A stretch of DNA of 64,000 nucleotides from Hymenolepis diminuta (Eukaryota > Platyhelminthes > Cestoda > Cyclophyllidea > Hymenolepididae), in assembly GCA_900708905.1 (NCBI GenBank), contig CAADRB010000078.1:62001-126000 (forward strand), read 5' to 3'. A program made the position numbers and the translations under genes. Positions within the stretch are counted from its first letter, which is position 1, and each line of letters starts with the position of its first letter. The notes beneath the pieces were generated by a model. The model saw only the letters and a list, made by a program, of their open reading frames with translations. It was not told where the DNA came from and did not search any database. Below are positions 1 through 13,500 of this stretch, in pieces.

Positions 1-962
1 ATTAGTACACTTTGGATTATAATAGAGAAGAATCTATCAGCGTCGATACTATGAATTTAACATAATTCTGCTTGGAATATTTTCATAAGTTTCATAGCGG
101 TCAACATAATTTTAGTCAAATTAAGTATAAAAGATAGATATTAAACTTTAATGTTATATAAAAGCTCTTATTTGTACTATATCCAATTAATTTTGATGAA
201 TTACATCCATCCATAGAACCATAGTCTTCAAATCAATATGAAGGAAATCAATCTTGTGGAATTAAATATCCAATACATTAAGTCTAGTTATTTAATAATC
301 GAATTATTCAGTCATATAAAAATTGAAAAGTTTTAAAAGTCTGTAAAAAATGACCAAGAGTTAATAATAAAATTGGGCCATTTTTATTCTCTTGAATAAT
401 TATCAATAAGAATTGGGATCAACTATTCGTGTAATAAGTTGTTTAAAGATTATATAGAATATACGAACTGGACCAAATTTTTATTATTAATTATGTATTT
501 TATACAATATTGTCAGGTCATTAGCTATTTAGATGGGTAATTTTTCTTAATTTTTTAATTGGTAATTTCTAGACGTGTCCATTTGCAAGGACCGGCAATA
601 TTCTACAGAGTTATTCAATTTAGTATCAGTAATATGCAGTTTATTATAGTTTAATAGTAAATTTCACCCTGAATAAAGTGAATTAAATTTAGTATTCTCC
701 ATTTTTCAAGGTGTTCCTAAATATAGTCACTTAAATTTTCCGTCTAAATTTTCAATCCTATTTTAATCCTTTCTACTCGTTGTTTTCCGCTAACATTATG
801 AAAGTTTGTAATAGATCAAAATCTGTATCAGAGTTAATGATAATGGGACCTGCTTTAGTTTGGGTGCAAATCTATGATTCGATAAAATTGATTCATTTAA
901 CATAATTAGAAGGTGCATTGTACCCTCGCTCGTTCGACTCATTTTTTACTTTTTAAGTAAAC
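1..962. other. AT-rich intergenic DNA upstream of the C2-like gene
   Basis: No open frame of convincing length or composition and no RNA gene signature is visible. The stretch is strongly AT-rich with frequent stops in all frames. It should contain the promoter and 5' UTR of the gene starting at 963, but I see no element that I can name with support. Confidence 0.5.
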
Positions 963-3900
963 ATGTTGACGATTTCTAAACCTTCTCTTCGGACAGCAAT
1001 TCATGCACATTTCTGGCCAGGATATAAGCTTCCACTCTTCTTTGCTGTTGTATCACTGATCGGAATCCTAGTTGTTCTTACAGCAACCTTAACAGCGCTA
1101 TTAATCTCAAACAGAAGATTAAAACAAAAACACCTGAAAAAGATATCAATTGGCGATGACCATCTACTTCATATAAATAAAAATATTCTATTTATTTCAC
1201 CGCCTGAATCAGATCCAGAGAGTGATATCCTTTTTGATAAAAACCGTGATGTAATCCAACCCAAATTTCGTAGATTTACTGCCAGTTTTCTTTCCAAGAT
1301 TACGCAGCCATTTATCAAAGAACCCAAAGTAAGATACTTTTGTCATAAAATCATTTTGATAAACATATCTATCTTTACTGTATCTGGTTTTTGTTTCTAT
1401 TTTCAAATAGGAAGCCACAGAAGCAGCTCAAATTTATGATTCAGAATTTGTAAGATACCCTTTCTCGCAAGCGACACGCAAATGCTCTTCTAACAGTAAT
1501 CGTCAAATTTCAAATGAGAAGAGACCGATGGGATTAAATTTGCATGTTAAAGTGAGAAATTCCATTTCATAAAGTGTGGGGGCTCAATTATAAATAAAAA
1601 TGAATAATTGGCTGCTAATTATTATAGAGGGACTCAAAAGATAGCTCAACGAAGAAGGCGGAGATCGCAGGTAATAAAAATCTTCAAATCCACAGGAGAG
1701 AAAAAGCACACCAGCAGGAAGTAAGAAAGGGGTCATTGGATGAAAGTTTGGAAAAAGACTACAAAGTATGACTACTGATACTGGAACTTTTATACCAGTA
1801 TTTTACGCAATTTACATTTGTGTTTCATTTTTCTAATTGCTTTTGTTCATTTTCGCCTTTCTTCCAAGGAATGAAAATATTCCTTAAATATTTTGTAAGG
1901 TGTTCCATTTGACTTACAAATATTTCATACCCGGCAGTTGTTGATAAAATAATAGCTAATGCGTGTTGAAAAGAATAAAATTAAAATGGTGTCAAGCTAA
2001 AATTGATTTTTTCTGAGTTTTTCATTGGAAAACTAAAAAATGGATAATTGTGACTACTTATCCTCTTTAAAACAACTCCAGAAAATCATTTGCCTCTGTG
2101 TTTTGAAATGTTTGCGATTCCTTGCTATAGATAATTATATAAAATAGTATCATCCATTGCTTCTCATCAGAAAAACTCACCTTCATGAATATGCTACCAA
2201 AACTGCCAATAATGATACATACGTACGGGAATGTTTTGTTTAGTTATTTACTGTATTAATCCATTAGATTAGATGTAATGTGAAAACACTGTCTCTGTTT
2301 TTAGATCACCTTTAATTCTATCGAAATACCCAGATCAGCAGTTGGTCGATTGTTTGTGAGTTTAAGACTTCACAGATCTGAAAGCTCAGATGAGTCCATA
2401 TCCTTGAATATTTATATCAAGGAAGTTAATCATCTTCCCCTGAATCAGTCACCTGGATCTTATTTCATGCGTCCAAATAAATATTACGTTTCGGCTACAA
2501 TTAAGGCCATTGGTGAGTTGTTCAAGCTCGAATACTTTGAAATTAATTACTGATAAATTAATGTTATTCATTAAATTCTCAATAATCTATAATATATCCG
2601 CATTTCTTTCTTAAAATAAATTTAAAATTTATTCTTTATCCATATTTTATATTTGTCTGGCTATTAATTGTACAGAAACATTTTAATTTTGTAAATATCT
2701 CTTTTATAATTGTAAATTATTTTATTTCTTATCTCATAGGACCGAAACCCAAATCGAGTGTTCTTTCCCTCCATACGTTCAACTCTGAATCAAAACTTCA
2801 ATACTTTCGCTTCTTACGCCATTCATTTTATGATGAATTAAGCAGTGCTAGAACTGATGTAGCCGAGGGCTTTCACCGCGTTCATTTTAGGCAAACACTT
2901 ATTCTTCTAATACCCAAACTAACGACAGGATTGGGAGGGGTGGATGGTAATTTTTGTTTTATTTTCTACTATTCTTCTTGTCTTGACTAAATTCTTAATA
3001 TTAACCTTTTGATATTTTGGGCTTTACCTAAAATATGCATCCAAAATTGTCACTGAAATTAAATTTTTTGAAATTAATTTTCTAAATGTCAAGAACTATT
3101 TAATAATCAAACGATAAAAAATGAGATTTATTTAACATTTTTGAAGTATGGCTCTTCTATGCTACTAAGATTGCTAGGAGATCTAGTTTCTGCCGCTTTG
3201 ATATAGCTACCCACTAGAGGAAATGCAGTTACTTTATTAACTAAACTGTAGGTAGCATAATCTAAGTAGATCTTTGTTAGGACACATCACGTGGATAGGG
3301 TAAGTACATAGAGAGGGCATAAGGTCTATTAGATATATGAAAGATTGAAATAAGGACTAAGAAGCATAAAGAGTACAAATAGTGAGAGCAGGCGGCCATT
3401 TGCCTCAAGTCCGCGTAGCTTCACCAAGAGCGATAACGACCGATGACTATGTAGTCTGATCTAGCCAATGGCCACACTGAGCTTCCAGTTTGGCTTCCCC
3501 ATTGGTTCACCCTGCGTGCGGACGTGCGCTTTGATTTAGTTTAGTAGGGTTGGGAGCCTACTTCTAACATTTTCTAACTTAAAAAACAATGGCTTTATAT
3601 AGGAATACAATGTGTCTTCATGGAAGTGAGGATTGGAGATCAAAACACCGTCGAAGTAGTAACAGTATACGTCTCAAATAACTGCAATTTATCGGGAAGT
3701 ATTTACGCCTGAGTAATGAAAGAGATGATGGGTAACGTAAGGATAGACCGTGGGAATATATAATCTCGAAACAAAATAACAACTCTACATTTTTTAGTTT
3801 TGTTTTATCGGCGTCCTATCAAAAGAGCAATACATGATAACTGATTAACCGATATCTATGCGAATGTGTTTTCTTTTGATAAAAGACGCATCCGAGCTTC

Positions 3901-4898
3901 CCTAATCAGTGAGCCTTCATCCACGCATTCCTTTTACAAAGTTCTTTCATTTAGAATAAAAACGAAATTGAGTTATTATACTCCTAGCAATCAAAGAAAA
4001 AGCCATTCATTGATAAAGAACCGTATTTGTAAACACTAATCATGCGGACGCTCATGACACAGACATTTTTTTCATATGTGCTTTTCATGTCTATTAGAGA
4101 ACTTAATATAGAAAAAGAAAGTAAATAAGATGTCAGAGATTTATTAGGAGAACTAAATTGTTATTGTTATTGTTGTCTGATTTGGAATTCTTCTATTATT
4201 AAAACTTGTGGCCTTTATAATGAAAAAATGAAAGCTTCGTCTTTCAGGTGATCCAAATTCTATAATTAACTCTATAACTCTATAATTAAAATAAATGAAT
4301 CTATCCTTAGTATTAAGCAATGCGAGAATTTATTTTGTTTATCATATAATAGGTGTATAAACACCTTCGCTCACTCTGTTTTGTGTTACTACTGCATGTG
4401 TACGGACGTGGAAATGAAATCATGGCATAACCAGTACTATTCTGTCCCTATTTATCATCTATTAAGACTATCTAGCTTTAAAAATCCTGTCGAATAATAT
4501 TTTGAATTTCTTATTCTCATTTCATGCTTCACAAAAGTACCAAGTGAAATACTATCATTTTTTATGAAAATATATATGTTTTGATCTTCTTCAATCAGAA
4601 TAATCTGACAATGCATTAAATTAATTTGAATTGTACATTTGATTGTCCTGTTTTATTTAAATACTCTTTAGATGAGACATATTCAAGAAGGCTATCTACA
4701 AGTGAAATCGCCAATATACAACAACAATATGAGCTCTATTTGACTCTATTTCATTGTGAACACTCTTATTGGTATCGGCGTGACAATGCTCTTGGATCAT
4801 CTTCAATCACACTGTCAGATCAGCTACTTCAAAGGCTGTTTTCTAATGAAAATGAAGAAATGATATTGGACTTGTACTCCACCGAAGAAGGACCTTAG
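963..4898 (+). CDS. Single-pass membrane protein with one divergent C2-like domain (synaptotagmin-like)
   Basis: Five exons assemble in one open frame: 963-1328, 1411-1449, 2305-2512, 2740-2946 and 4672-4898 (1,047 nt, 348 aa). Every junction is GT-AG and the phases match. The ATG at 963 follows an in-frame TAA at 954-956. Residues about 24-48 form one strong hydrophobic segment, followed by a basic stretch (RRLKQKHLKK), so the C-terminal part is predicted to be cytosolic, as in synaptotagmins. From about residue 136 (exon 3) the protein reads like a C2 beta sandwich: a GRLFVSLRL strand, then a strand ending KEVNHLP, then a KYYVSATIK strand. The usual aspartates of the calcium loops are not evident, so calcium binding is doubtful. 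No second C2 domain follows; the last exon encodes a polar tail ending in an acidic stretch. An AATAAA lies 65 nt after the stop. The gene model is well supported. The C2 assignment is inference from pattern only; a tapeworm-specific membrane protein is the alternative. Confidence 0.62.
2947..4671 (+). other. Large last intron of the C2-like gene
   Basis: This 1.7-kb intron separates the fourth and fifth exons. Most of it is AT-rich, but about 3380-3560 is clearly richer in G and C than its surroundings and has no open frame, which suggests an old inserted element or a regulatory block. I see no terminal repeats around it. Confidence 0.4.
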
Positions 4899-4962
4899 TG
4901 ACAGCAAATAATTTAAATTGAATAATTTGAGTGACTTTCTGCTGAATTCTATCATTTTTATG

Positions 4963-4968
4963 AATAAA
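4963..4968 (+). terminator. Polyadenylation signal AATAAA of the C2-like gene
   Basis: A canonical AATAAA hexamer lies 65 nt downstream of the TAG stop at 4896-4898, a usual 3' UTR distance for a compact flatworm gene. In this AT-rich DNA the hexamer also occurs by chance, so position is the main support. Confidence 0.45.
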
Positions 4969-6482
4969 ATTGTGATCTAAAATTCTTTGACTTCTACTCT
5001 ATGCAGTATATAAATGTATTAATCAAATGTATGAACGTATGTGTATAAAAATGCCTATAAACTATTTTTGAGCTAAAGTTAGTCAAAGAGTGCGGAGAAT
5101 ATTTTCACAATGAAAATTGATTATTTAAATTTACATAAAACCAAAGATATATGTAACTAAACATTTTCTGAATCGGAACACTATTTAAACTATGCCTTTG
5201 GGGCAGAGGAAGTGCAGTATCAGTTTCACGTCATCGAAATATCGTTTCTGCATCATCATCGCGACATGAAGAGGTCGACAGGCATTTGTGGGTAGCGCAA
5301 GCATAGAATTCGAAAGACCCAATAGAAGGATGCTTAACTACGTGTCTCAGTGCAAAGGTCCGTAGAAGAGCTGCCTCGATGCAAGCGATATTCTAGACGA
5401 ATGAATATGTGATGAAATTCTGCTTTGGACAGTTCAATGTTAGAGTGCATCATGGAATAATAAAACCGATTTGCTATGGTTAGTTAGGTGGAGCTTTATC
5501 TAACAATAATCGAAGATGCTTAACAACAAAAATTCACTTCGTTTCGAAGCATATCATAAAGTATCTTAAAGTAAAAGCATTTTCACTGTTCAATACCTGA
5601 CGGACTGGACCCAATATTATATCCGTTCTGTTATGTGCAACATGCGTTAGAAATATGTTGTTTTCGGAGTTATACATAAAAAAACACGAAATAGCATATT
5701 TCATATGGTAATGGCAAAATACGTATACATATATTTGTTTCATAGTTTTTCCACCATTCATTAAATAATGTTTTTAATCATATCAGAAAAATGAATTATG
5801 CGCATTCGTTTTAAATCGTTTCTGAAATATTGATTTAATGGTAAACATTCCGAAAAATCTGTTCGAACTCTGACGCTTCCTTAATTTAATTAACTGTTAA
5901 TAAATACTGCTTACAAATTTTCTTCATCTGTTTTATTTTTATATGTTTCAGTTAACTAAATATAATATCAGTGTCAGAGACTGGTCAAGAAATAGACAAA
6001 TAGCTGGATTCAGATTGAGATATCATTTTACTATAACAATCTGTTAGTATAAATACTAACTGAACTTTAGCTTCTATAATCTATTTTGTTGTGATAAATA
6101 TTTAAAAATATAATTTGACTGTATATTTTCTGAACACAAAATTCGTAACCTTGCAATTTTTTGGTGATAATCGTTAATGAATTACAAACTTCCATAAATT
6201 ATTCAATATATATTTGATTAAAGCAGCAATATTTGCGTATAAATAGATATTAGGATATTGGGTTGTATAACATGAAATTTTAGTTTTAATCTATGAAATA
6301 TAGACCGCAGTAATTAACCTCCTTGGGGTTCGTTAATATTTTCGATTAAATTAGGTCTTGATCTCTTAAACACTAAAATAGGTTGCAGTAAATTGTAACT
6401 TCAGACATTTTTAAAAGATTCCTCTCCCTGCATTTATTAAATCCTCGTGGATGCTCTCTTTATTCATTCTTAATTTTGAAAT
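4969..6482. other. Intergenic DNA between the C2-like gene and the PCGF gene
   Basis: No supported gene. A patch at about 5210-5480 is less AT-rich than the flanks but is interrupted by stops in every frame. The rest is AT-rich and should hold the PCGF promoter and 5' UTR. Confidence 0.4.
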
Positions 6483-7534
6483 ATGGACAAGGTGACAAAT
6501 ATACCGATCGTTGAACTCAATCCGCTCTTGACGTGTTCTCTCTGCAAAGGCTACATTATCGACGCCACAACGGTTATTGAATGCTTGCACTCCTTCTGTC
6601 GAACATGTATAGTTAACTATCTTGTCAATCATAATGTCTGTCCCGTTTGTGATACGCTTTTGCACAAAACTAGACCCTATTGTGCCATCCGTCCAGATAC
6701 CGCTCTTCAAGCAATAGTTTACAAATTACTTCCAAAGGTTTTTGAACGCGAAATGTCTTCCAGAAGAAAGTTCTATGGTGGTAAGTTCAGTGAATCTTCT
6801 CGCAAATTAACTTTCTTGCACTTAATTAATAATCTTAGTTGTTGAAAATTTTAGACACTTTAAAATAAATCGCGTAAAAGATTGTTTTATTTCTATTGTT
6901 AAATATGGTTCTGGTAGCTTAGACTTCACTTAAGATGATTGTTGTTCATTTTTGATTAGCTTTACCCCACGGTGACCGCGTGTTAATAAGTCCGGAAAAA
7001 CGTGGCGATATTACCCTAAATACTTACGTAGAAAAGGAAGAGGAAAGAGTGAGTTTGGAGCTTCGATTTTGGCGCGACCGATCCTCAGATGGTCCCTCTC
7101 AATCCTCTCTCCTAATCCATCCGTCCCCCATCTACCTCCTATGTCCGCCTTCTTTAACCGTCGGCCATTTGGAAAAACTCTTGCGGAATAAGTTTAATCT
7201 TTCTCCCGATGCCCACAACATTGAATTTTTTTTCGTTTCTGTTAATTGTCCTAAAGGTGGCGAGCGTTTCACCTCGGATTTTACCATCTCAGATCTCGTA
7301 TGTATTTACTCTTGTACTCAATCCTGGACTCGGGTAAAAAAGAACGGTTGTTCGAAACCCGTAGTCCCTGAAGCCAAACCCATGCGTCTTTACTTTTCTG
7401 TCCACCCAGGTTCCGCCGTCGCCGCAGTGAATGGTGGTGATGAAGTGATGGCCAATCCCAATTCGATGTCCGTGGTGACATCCGCTGCCGCTCCTGTCGC
7501 TAATAGCAACGCTATCGCATTATCGACGGGTTAA
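6483..7534 (+). CDS. Polycomb group RING finger protein (PCGF2/4, BMI1/Mel-18/Psc-like)
   Basis: Two exons, 6483-6780 and 6960-7534, joined by a 179-nt GT-AG intron in phase 1, encode 290 aa. The ATG is preceded by an in-frame TGA at 6477-6479. Residues 18-56 form a C3HC4 RING finger with all eight zinc ligands visible: C18, C21, C34, H36, C39, C42, C53 and C56. The stretches [27 protein letters not shown] and IVYKLLP are hallmarks of the BMI1/Mel-18/Psc branch. Residues about 115-250 match the RAWUL ubiquitin-like fold of this family. PCGF proteins pair with RING1 in Polycomb repressive complex 1 in the nucleus, where the dimer monoubiquitinates histone H2A; RAWUL binds PHC or other partners. 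The C-terminus is a short Ala/Ser/Asn/Val-rich tail and lacks the long extension of insect Psc. Family identity is secure; the exact paralogue (PCGF2/4 versus PCGF1) is inference from the RING sequence. An ATTAAA at 7819-7824 is a possible poly(A) signal. Confidence 0.9.
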
Positions 7535-10500
7535 TTCGAGGAAAGCGAAGTGATTTTCTGACCCCCCCGCTCACATTCCATATTACCTCGATTGTTTTGT
7601 AAGACCCCTTCTCTCTGCTTGATATCTGCCTGCAGGACTCTCTGTGCTTGTACAAATTTATGTATGGATATAACTCCTTTTTTTCTGTGATTTAACGAAT
7701 GTCTTGTTTGGTTTTCAAATGGAAAGGGGCAGGTTAGGTCTTTAATCTTCGGCATTAGGTTGAGTAACACAGTTGATCCAATCTACTTTTAAACTGGGGA
7801 TGCACGATCAGTTCATGAATTAAAATATGATAAGTTATATGTCCCCGCATATTTTAGTATTATCGAATCTGACACCGAGGAATCAATATTCATGGTGCAC
7901 ATCTAATGATTTGGATAGCCGAACGTGAACAGAAAGGGTGGTAGAGTATGTGTTTCATGACAGTGGCTCCAAAGTACCTCACCGTACTCAGCTGAGGTGT
8001 TGTTAACACTTCCCTTATTGGGTTTGGGAAGTCTTATTTCTGTCTACATGAAATAGCATTTGTCTGTGCGTATTATCACTCTCATCAACAATTATATGCG
8101 GATGTGGCTTGGGTGAGCATTCTATTGCTCCATTATTATCTATTAGCTGGGTTTTAGCTTGCCGAATTAAGCAGCATCCAAGGTAGGCGGCTTCTTTGGT
8201 TTTCTAGTGAAATTGGGGACAAGTTTGAATTGTCCTTTATATTAACCTGTGAAAGATCCAGCTTTTGTTTTCACAGACTATCCATATTACTTCCTTCAAC
8301 TCTGCCAATGTTTGTCATCATTTCGTCGAGATTATCCTCCCTATTAAATATTCCTTTAAAGATCGGCAGTCCAAACGTATCGAATCCAATAATTTCCCTG
8401 TTTGTAAACCCACAGTGATACAGAAATTTTACAACTTTTAACTGTGAGAAGCAGTTGTGACCGGTTAACAGAAATTCTAACGATTGGTAAAGGAGAGATT
8501 ATAAAGATGCTGAGAGCAACGTTAAAGTATCCAAGAGTCTTCATTTAATTTTTGGATCCCGGTTGTACAAATTTCACCAGAACGATGTTCATCGGTGCAC
8601 ACACGGGTTAATTCTGGTCAGAGGGCAGGTTATAGCTTGCTAGTTTCTCATTACACCAAGTCTAATATTACCGTCTTCTCTATCTATCTTTTAACACTTT
8701 AATGAATTTTAACTTTCCAGTATTGAAGCTAACATTCGGGAATAGCGGGTTTGTTTTTATACAAACCATGACGTCAGTTTCAATTAAGGTTAGTTTATGT
8801 AGTTGGAACACCACAAAAGTAGTCGATTACACGAACACTCGATATGAGTCAAAATCTAAAAACTTCTCAAGCCCATTGGAAGAGAGCTCACATTCTATCA
8901 CCTCTCTTGTTGACCAGAATTAACAAGGACAGCTGATCACTCATACCGCTGAATGTGAGCCAATGGGAATTAATTTTGTGAGCTCTGATTTAGCAGCCAT
9001 ACACGTTGGCCACCTCATCAGCGGTCAAGTCGCTACAAACACATACCAAAAATGATTAAGTTACAAACACCTTTATATGATTAATTTATTATTCCTCTTA
9101 CCTCAAACAATCATGATTATTAACATTTAACCAACTGACTTTTTTACCTTAGAAACAAACTCTCAGTAGGCACGCATTGTCAATGAGATATTAAAAGTAA
9201 TCAATTGAAACGAGTAGGAATATATTAATTCACTTTAATTTGACAGCTCTGTAGCTATGAAACTGAAAATGGAGCCTCTGCTCAATCTTAAAACTTGTGC
9301 GATTCATTCTACAAGCTTTCTGTTTGTTTTAACCAAATTTGAATTGGTTAGCTGAGGGACGCGCTTACGAAAAGACTAATGAATACAAATACTCGCTCAT
9401 CAAAACTGATATCCATCAACCTGTTCAACTGCATTTCATTTTAAGCCACAACTCTATCATATACCTGAAGCCTGGAAAAAGGCAATTGAATTGGACCTCA
9501 AGAAAAATCTTTACTTTCACCCTTCAGTTCTTACTTTCCTCTCTCCTTTTCAATGCAATATTTAAAGCTATACATCTCTCCGTAATTTTACAATGATTAT
9601 TATTAACTTAAAATCGCTTTCAATTCCATGTACAAAATAAATTTCTGTTAAGCCGTTTTTGATAAAAGTAGATATGAGTACTTAAATTGAATACGAATAA
9701 ACATGAAACTGGAGATTTAGAGTTGCTTCCAGCTATTTTGCACATGTACTTAACTTTTTTCTACATAGATTTTTTTATTTTTATCTTATTTTACCATATC
9801 TATCTGAATACAGACAAGTTTATTAAAAATTTCTATTTTCGTTAACACGAAATTCATAGGTATATCTTTTGCAGAGTAAAAATTTTACTTAATTGCCCTT
9901 GAAATTGGCCGAGACATCACGCTACCTATGGGAATCTATTTACAAAAGCGGGTGATTACCCCTACAAGAAGTTTTGATAAAATCTTCAGTATTTACAGAG
10001 TTTCTTTTATAAACTCCAGCATCAACACCTGAAGTTCGATTGAATGCCCTCAAGTGGATGTTTTGTTTGCTTTACCTCTAGTTGACGCATTACAGAGGGT
10101 AAAATATAATGTCAGTAAATGTAAAAGTCTTTTAATGCTTGTATGAATTCTGTTCTATTCTCCTTTCAAGAAATGACATAAACAGTGCATTTTAATTCGT
10201 TAAATACTGATCATACGGGAGTATTCGCCTCTTGATAAAAATATATTTTTCTATTGACGAATGTGAATGGAAGTGTTTTCATCAGATGATTGCAAAAATC
10301 TGCAGTTTATGCTTGTACTCAAGAACCTCTCTGAAAAATACACGATAAGTGTGAAATCAAATTTTTGTAAAGCCTTCAGAATAGTTGCAGAGTTGAAATG
10401 ATTATGATTAAAATATTAAAATCATATCAGACCACTGAACTGAAATGATATTACATATGGCTTCTGACCATAACGTTTGATTAGGCCTGTAATATTTCAT

Positions 10501-13500
10501 ATTCGATTTCTTCGATAGAAACCAGTCTTACGCTGCTAGTCCTACTAGTAAGTGCATTTTTAAAATCCCATTGAGTGACACTCCGTTTTGTCATGACTCT
10601 GGAGATGAATAAGCTTTGGTCATGGCAACCAGACGTAAGACAATCGTAATTGTAAGAAATATGTAACTACGATAGATACCTCACTAAAAGTTAAAAGTTT
10701 TACTAAATCCAGCCTGCTATCTTTTTTCACACTTTGTTCCCCAAAGCAATAAATTCCATTACCCACATCTATATCCCAGAGCTACATCCATATAATCTAG
10801 CTTTTTTTAAAAAAAATCGCATATCTTCCTGCCCGTCCTCTCCTTTCGAGTTTGGACGGGACGTTAGATTCACGGCAATCATGGGAGATGTGAGCAATAG
10901 ATGAAAAAACCAGTTCTCGTTGAACATGACAGAAATGATTTAGATTATTGAAAATTGTTTATTTGAAAAGGAACAAATGATTTAAAAAGACCGCTTACTG
11001 ATATCACCTTCTTAAGGAACCTGATTAAATGTAAAAAATACATTAATTTGCCAAAGACTATATCTTTCTTTTACGTCTCATCTCTGTACTGTTGTAATAA
11101 ATCGTTTTAACTGATAGGGAAACTTTTCAACACATCATCTCATTTAAATTTTACTTTATGTGCAGTTATTTGGTTATTATCATTATCAAATTCTTCTTTT
11201 ACCGAGGATATTGAATAAGCAAAATTCTTCCGTAACTAGAAAGCGATTGGTTACTAACAGCACTCTTTAATTGGCTCGCTTTTAGCACTGTCTGGTTGGG
11301 TGAAACTTTCTATAATATGTGTACGCGTTTGATAAGATGACATCAGTTTATGGTGAATTATTAGTAAATAGGGTCTTTTTGCTGTTTTTAGATCTTACCA
11401 ATTAATCACTCAAGTCTAGACTATAAAATTGATCCCAAAATTGTCCCATATATGTAACCGACTTAAATGTTCTTTAGTAGTAACTGACTTACCACCCAAT
11501 TTACCTCATTTATTTAAATTCTGATCACAAGCAACTGAATCCATAAAGATTTTGTCTCAGAGTATGCATATAAATTTCGTAGTTCGGTAATTGTTTATAT
11601 CATTTGAAATCAAACCGCAATTTCAAAATTTCTCAACTTAAATACCATGGAGATGAGTTGTTGATAAGTGAAATTCTCATAAAATTTGAATAATCTATTT
11701 AATATATTTTCTGAATATAGCAGTCGTTCTATTGCAAAGAATTTTTGCTGTCCTGGCTCTGCTCAATAATGAATAGATTTAATAAAATGAATTTTAAGGA
11801 AGCAGAAAATAAATTAGCAGAAGGGAGGATAATATTGCTGTAAAAAATAACTTCCTTTCCACCACACTTTCCTGAACCATACATCTTAGCAATAATCAAG
11901 TACTATCGATCTGTATGCACTCTATTTGCTGTTCCCTTAAAAATCAATAAACAATGCAGCACGCAAGTCTTTATAAGGTGCAGAAATCTTCAGTTCATAC
12001 CCAGTTATAAACACTTAAATTGCGCAATTTCAGCTCTTCAGTCATTAAAATCGCGAGTTCAAATCAGATTACAAATACGTTATTTAAGTCTAAGACTACA
12101 TATTACTTAGACTTGCACCCTTTTAGAGTACTGAATTACATCTTTTGTATTGAGAAAATCATGACAAATTTCTGCGATAAAACTGGCGAATTTGGAAGGG
12201 AGCTAGAATTCGTACGCGTAAAATAGTCTTACAAAGAGATGAGAGCGAGAGGCAAAAGCGCGCTTAGATGTGAAGGCGGGCCAATCGGAACGCTGAAGTA
12301 TGAGTCATCCACACACGCCTTGCAAAGCCTTTAACCAATGACATAGAGCCATATCTTGTGCGTTTTGAGATTGAATAGCGCGGATTTCACACTATGATGG
12401 CCTTGACATCTGTAATCATATAGTAAAGAATTCCCACTATCTATAGTTAATTCTGTGTTTTTTAAACAATGAAAAGTACGTAGATATTTAACTGTCACCT
12501 ATTAAGATATGATAGAAATAGAGGATGTCTGAAAGAATTTGGAAGGCTTGATTGCAGTTAAGTTCATTTTTCTTTCGGTTTTACTTAAAAGTGATCATTA
12601 CTAACTACAACTTCTCTTCTCTAACTTTTCACAACTGTAGATAAGTGGCAGATTAGACTGAACTGTAGTTTTGTCGAAGCCATATAGAGCAATAAAGCTA
12701 ATATATTCAATATAAAACTTCCATGATTAGAAGGATCATCCGTTGAGGTCCATCAGTACTATGATCTTATACTCTACTAACAAAGATTTCTTTCTTGTCG
12801 GAAAAGGTGTCCATAAGCTCTTAGAAATTATGGATTGTTCTATATAAATTTAACTGAATTTTCAGGTAATTTTGTAGCATCAGATGAAAAAGAAAGAGTT
12901 ATAGTTCATCTAGAGATTATGATGTATAACATAATGTCTCAGCTTCTGTTAAGGAAATTTGTACATGGTAATCAAAAGGCAATTTCACTTTTACTGGTAA
13001 AAAGCCTGCATAAAATGTATTAATTCAACAATTAAGGTGCGTATTCCCACTAGTAATTTCAAATTTTCACAAAATATTAGGAGTGGGAAAGTGAAATGAA
13101 GGGACAAATTCCCATTGTATACCCCCGGAAACGTAGCAAATTTACATCAAATTTGTATTCAAACCTTAGTTCATGTCAATATTTTGAACATTACTGATGA
13201 ATTCAATAAAAGGGTAGGAAATATGTAAGGAAAGTACTATTTTATCATGGTAATAGACATAATGAAATAATTTCTCACACCAATATAATATTTTCTTCAC
13301 TGTTTTAATGTTTTGCTCGAAACTAAGATAATGAGCGGCTGTTGTAGCAGGTATTGTGCTCGAATCTGGGCTATAATTGACAACAAGCACCGATAACTGT
13401 GATACAGATTGATTAAAAATGTGAGAATCAGATGCAAAAATCCTGATATTAATTTTAGGCGTTTTTTTAGAATTTGAAATAAAATACAGAATTTTGGATT

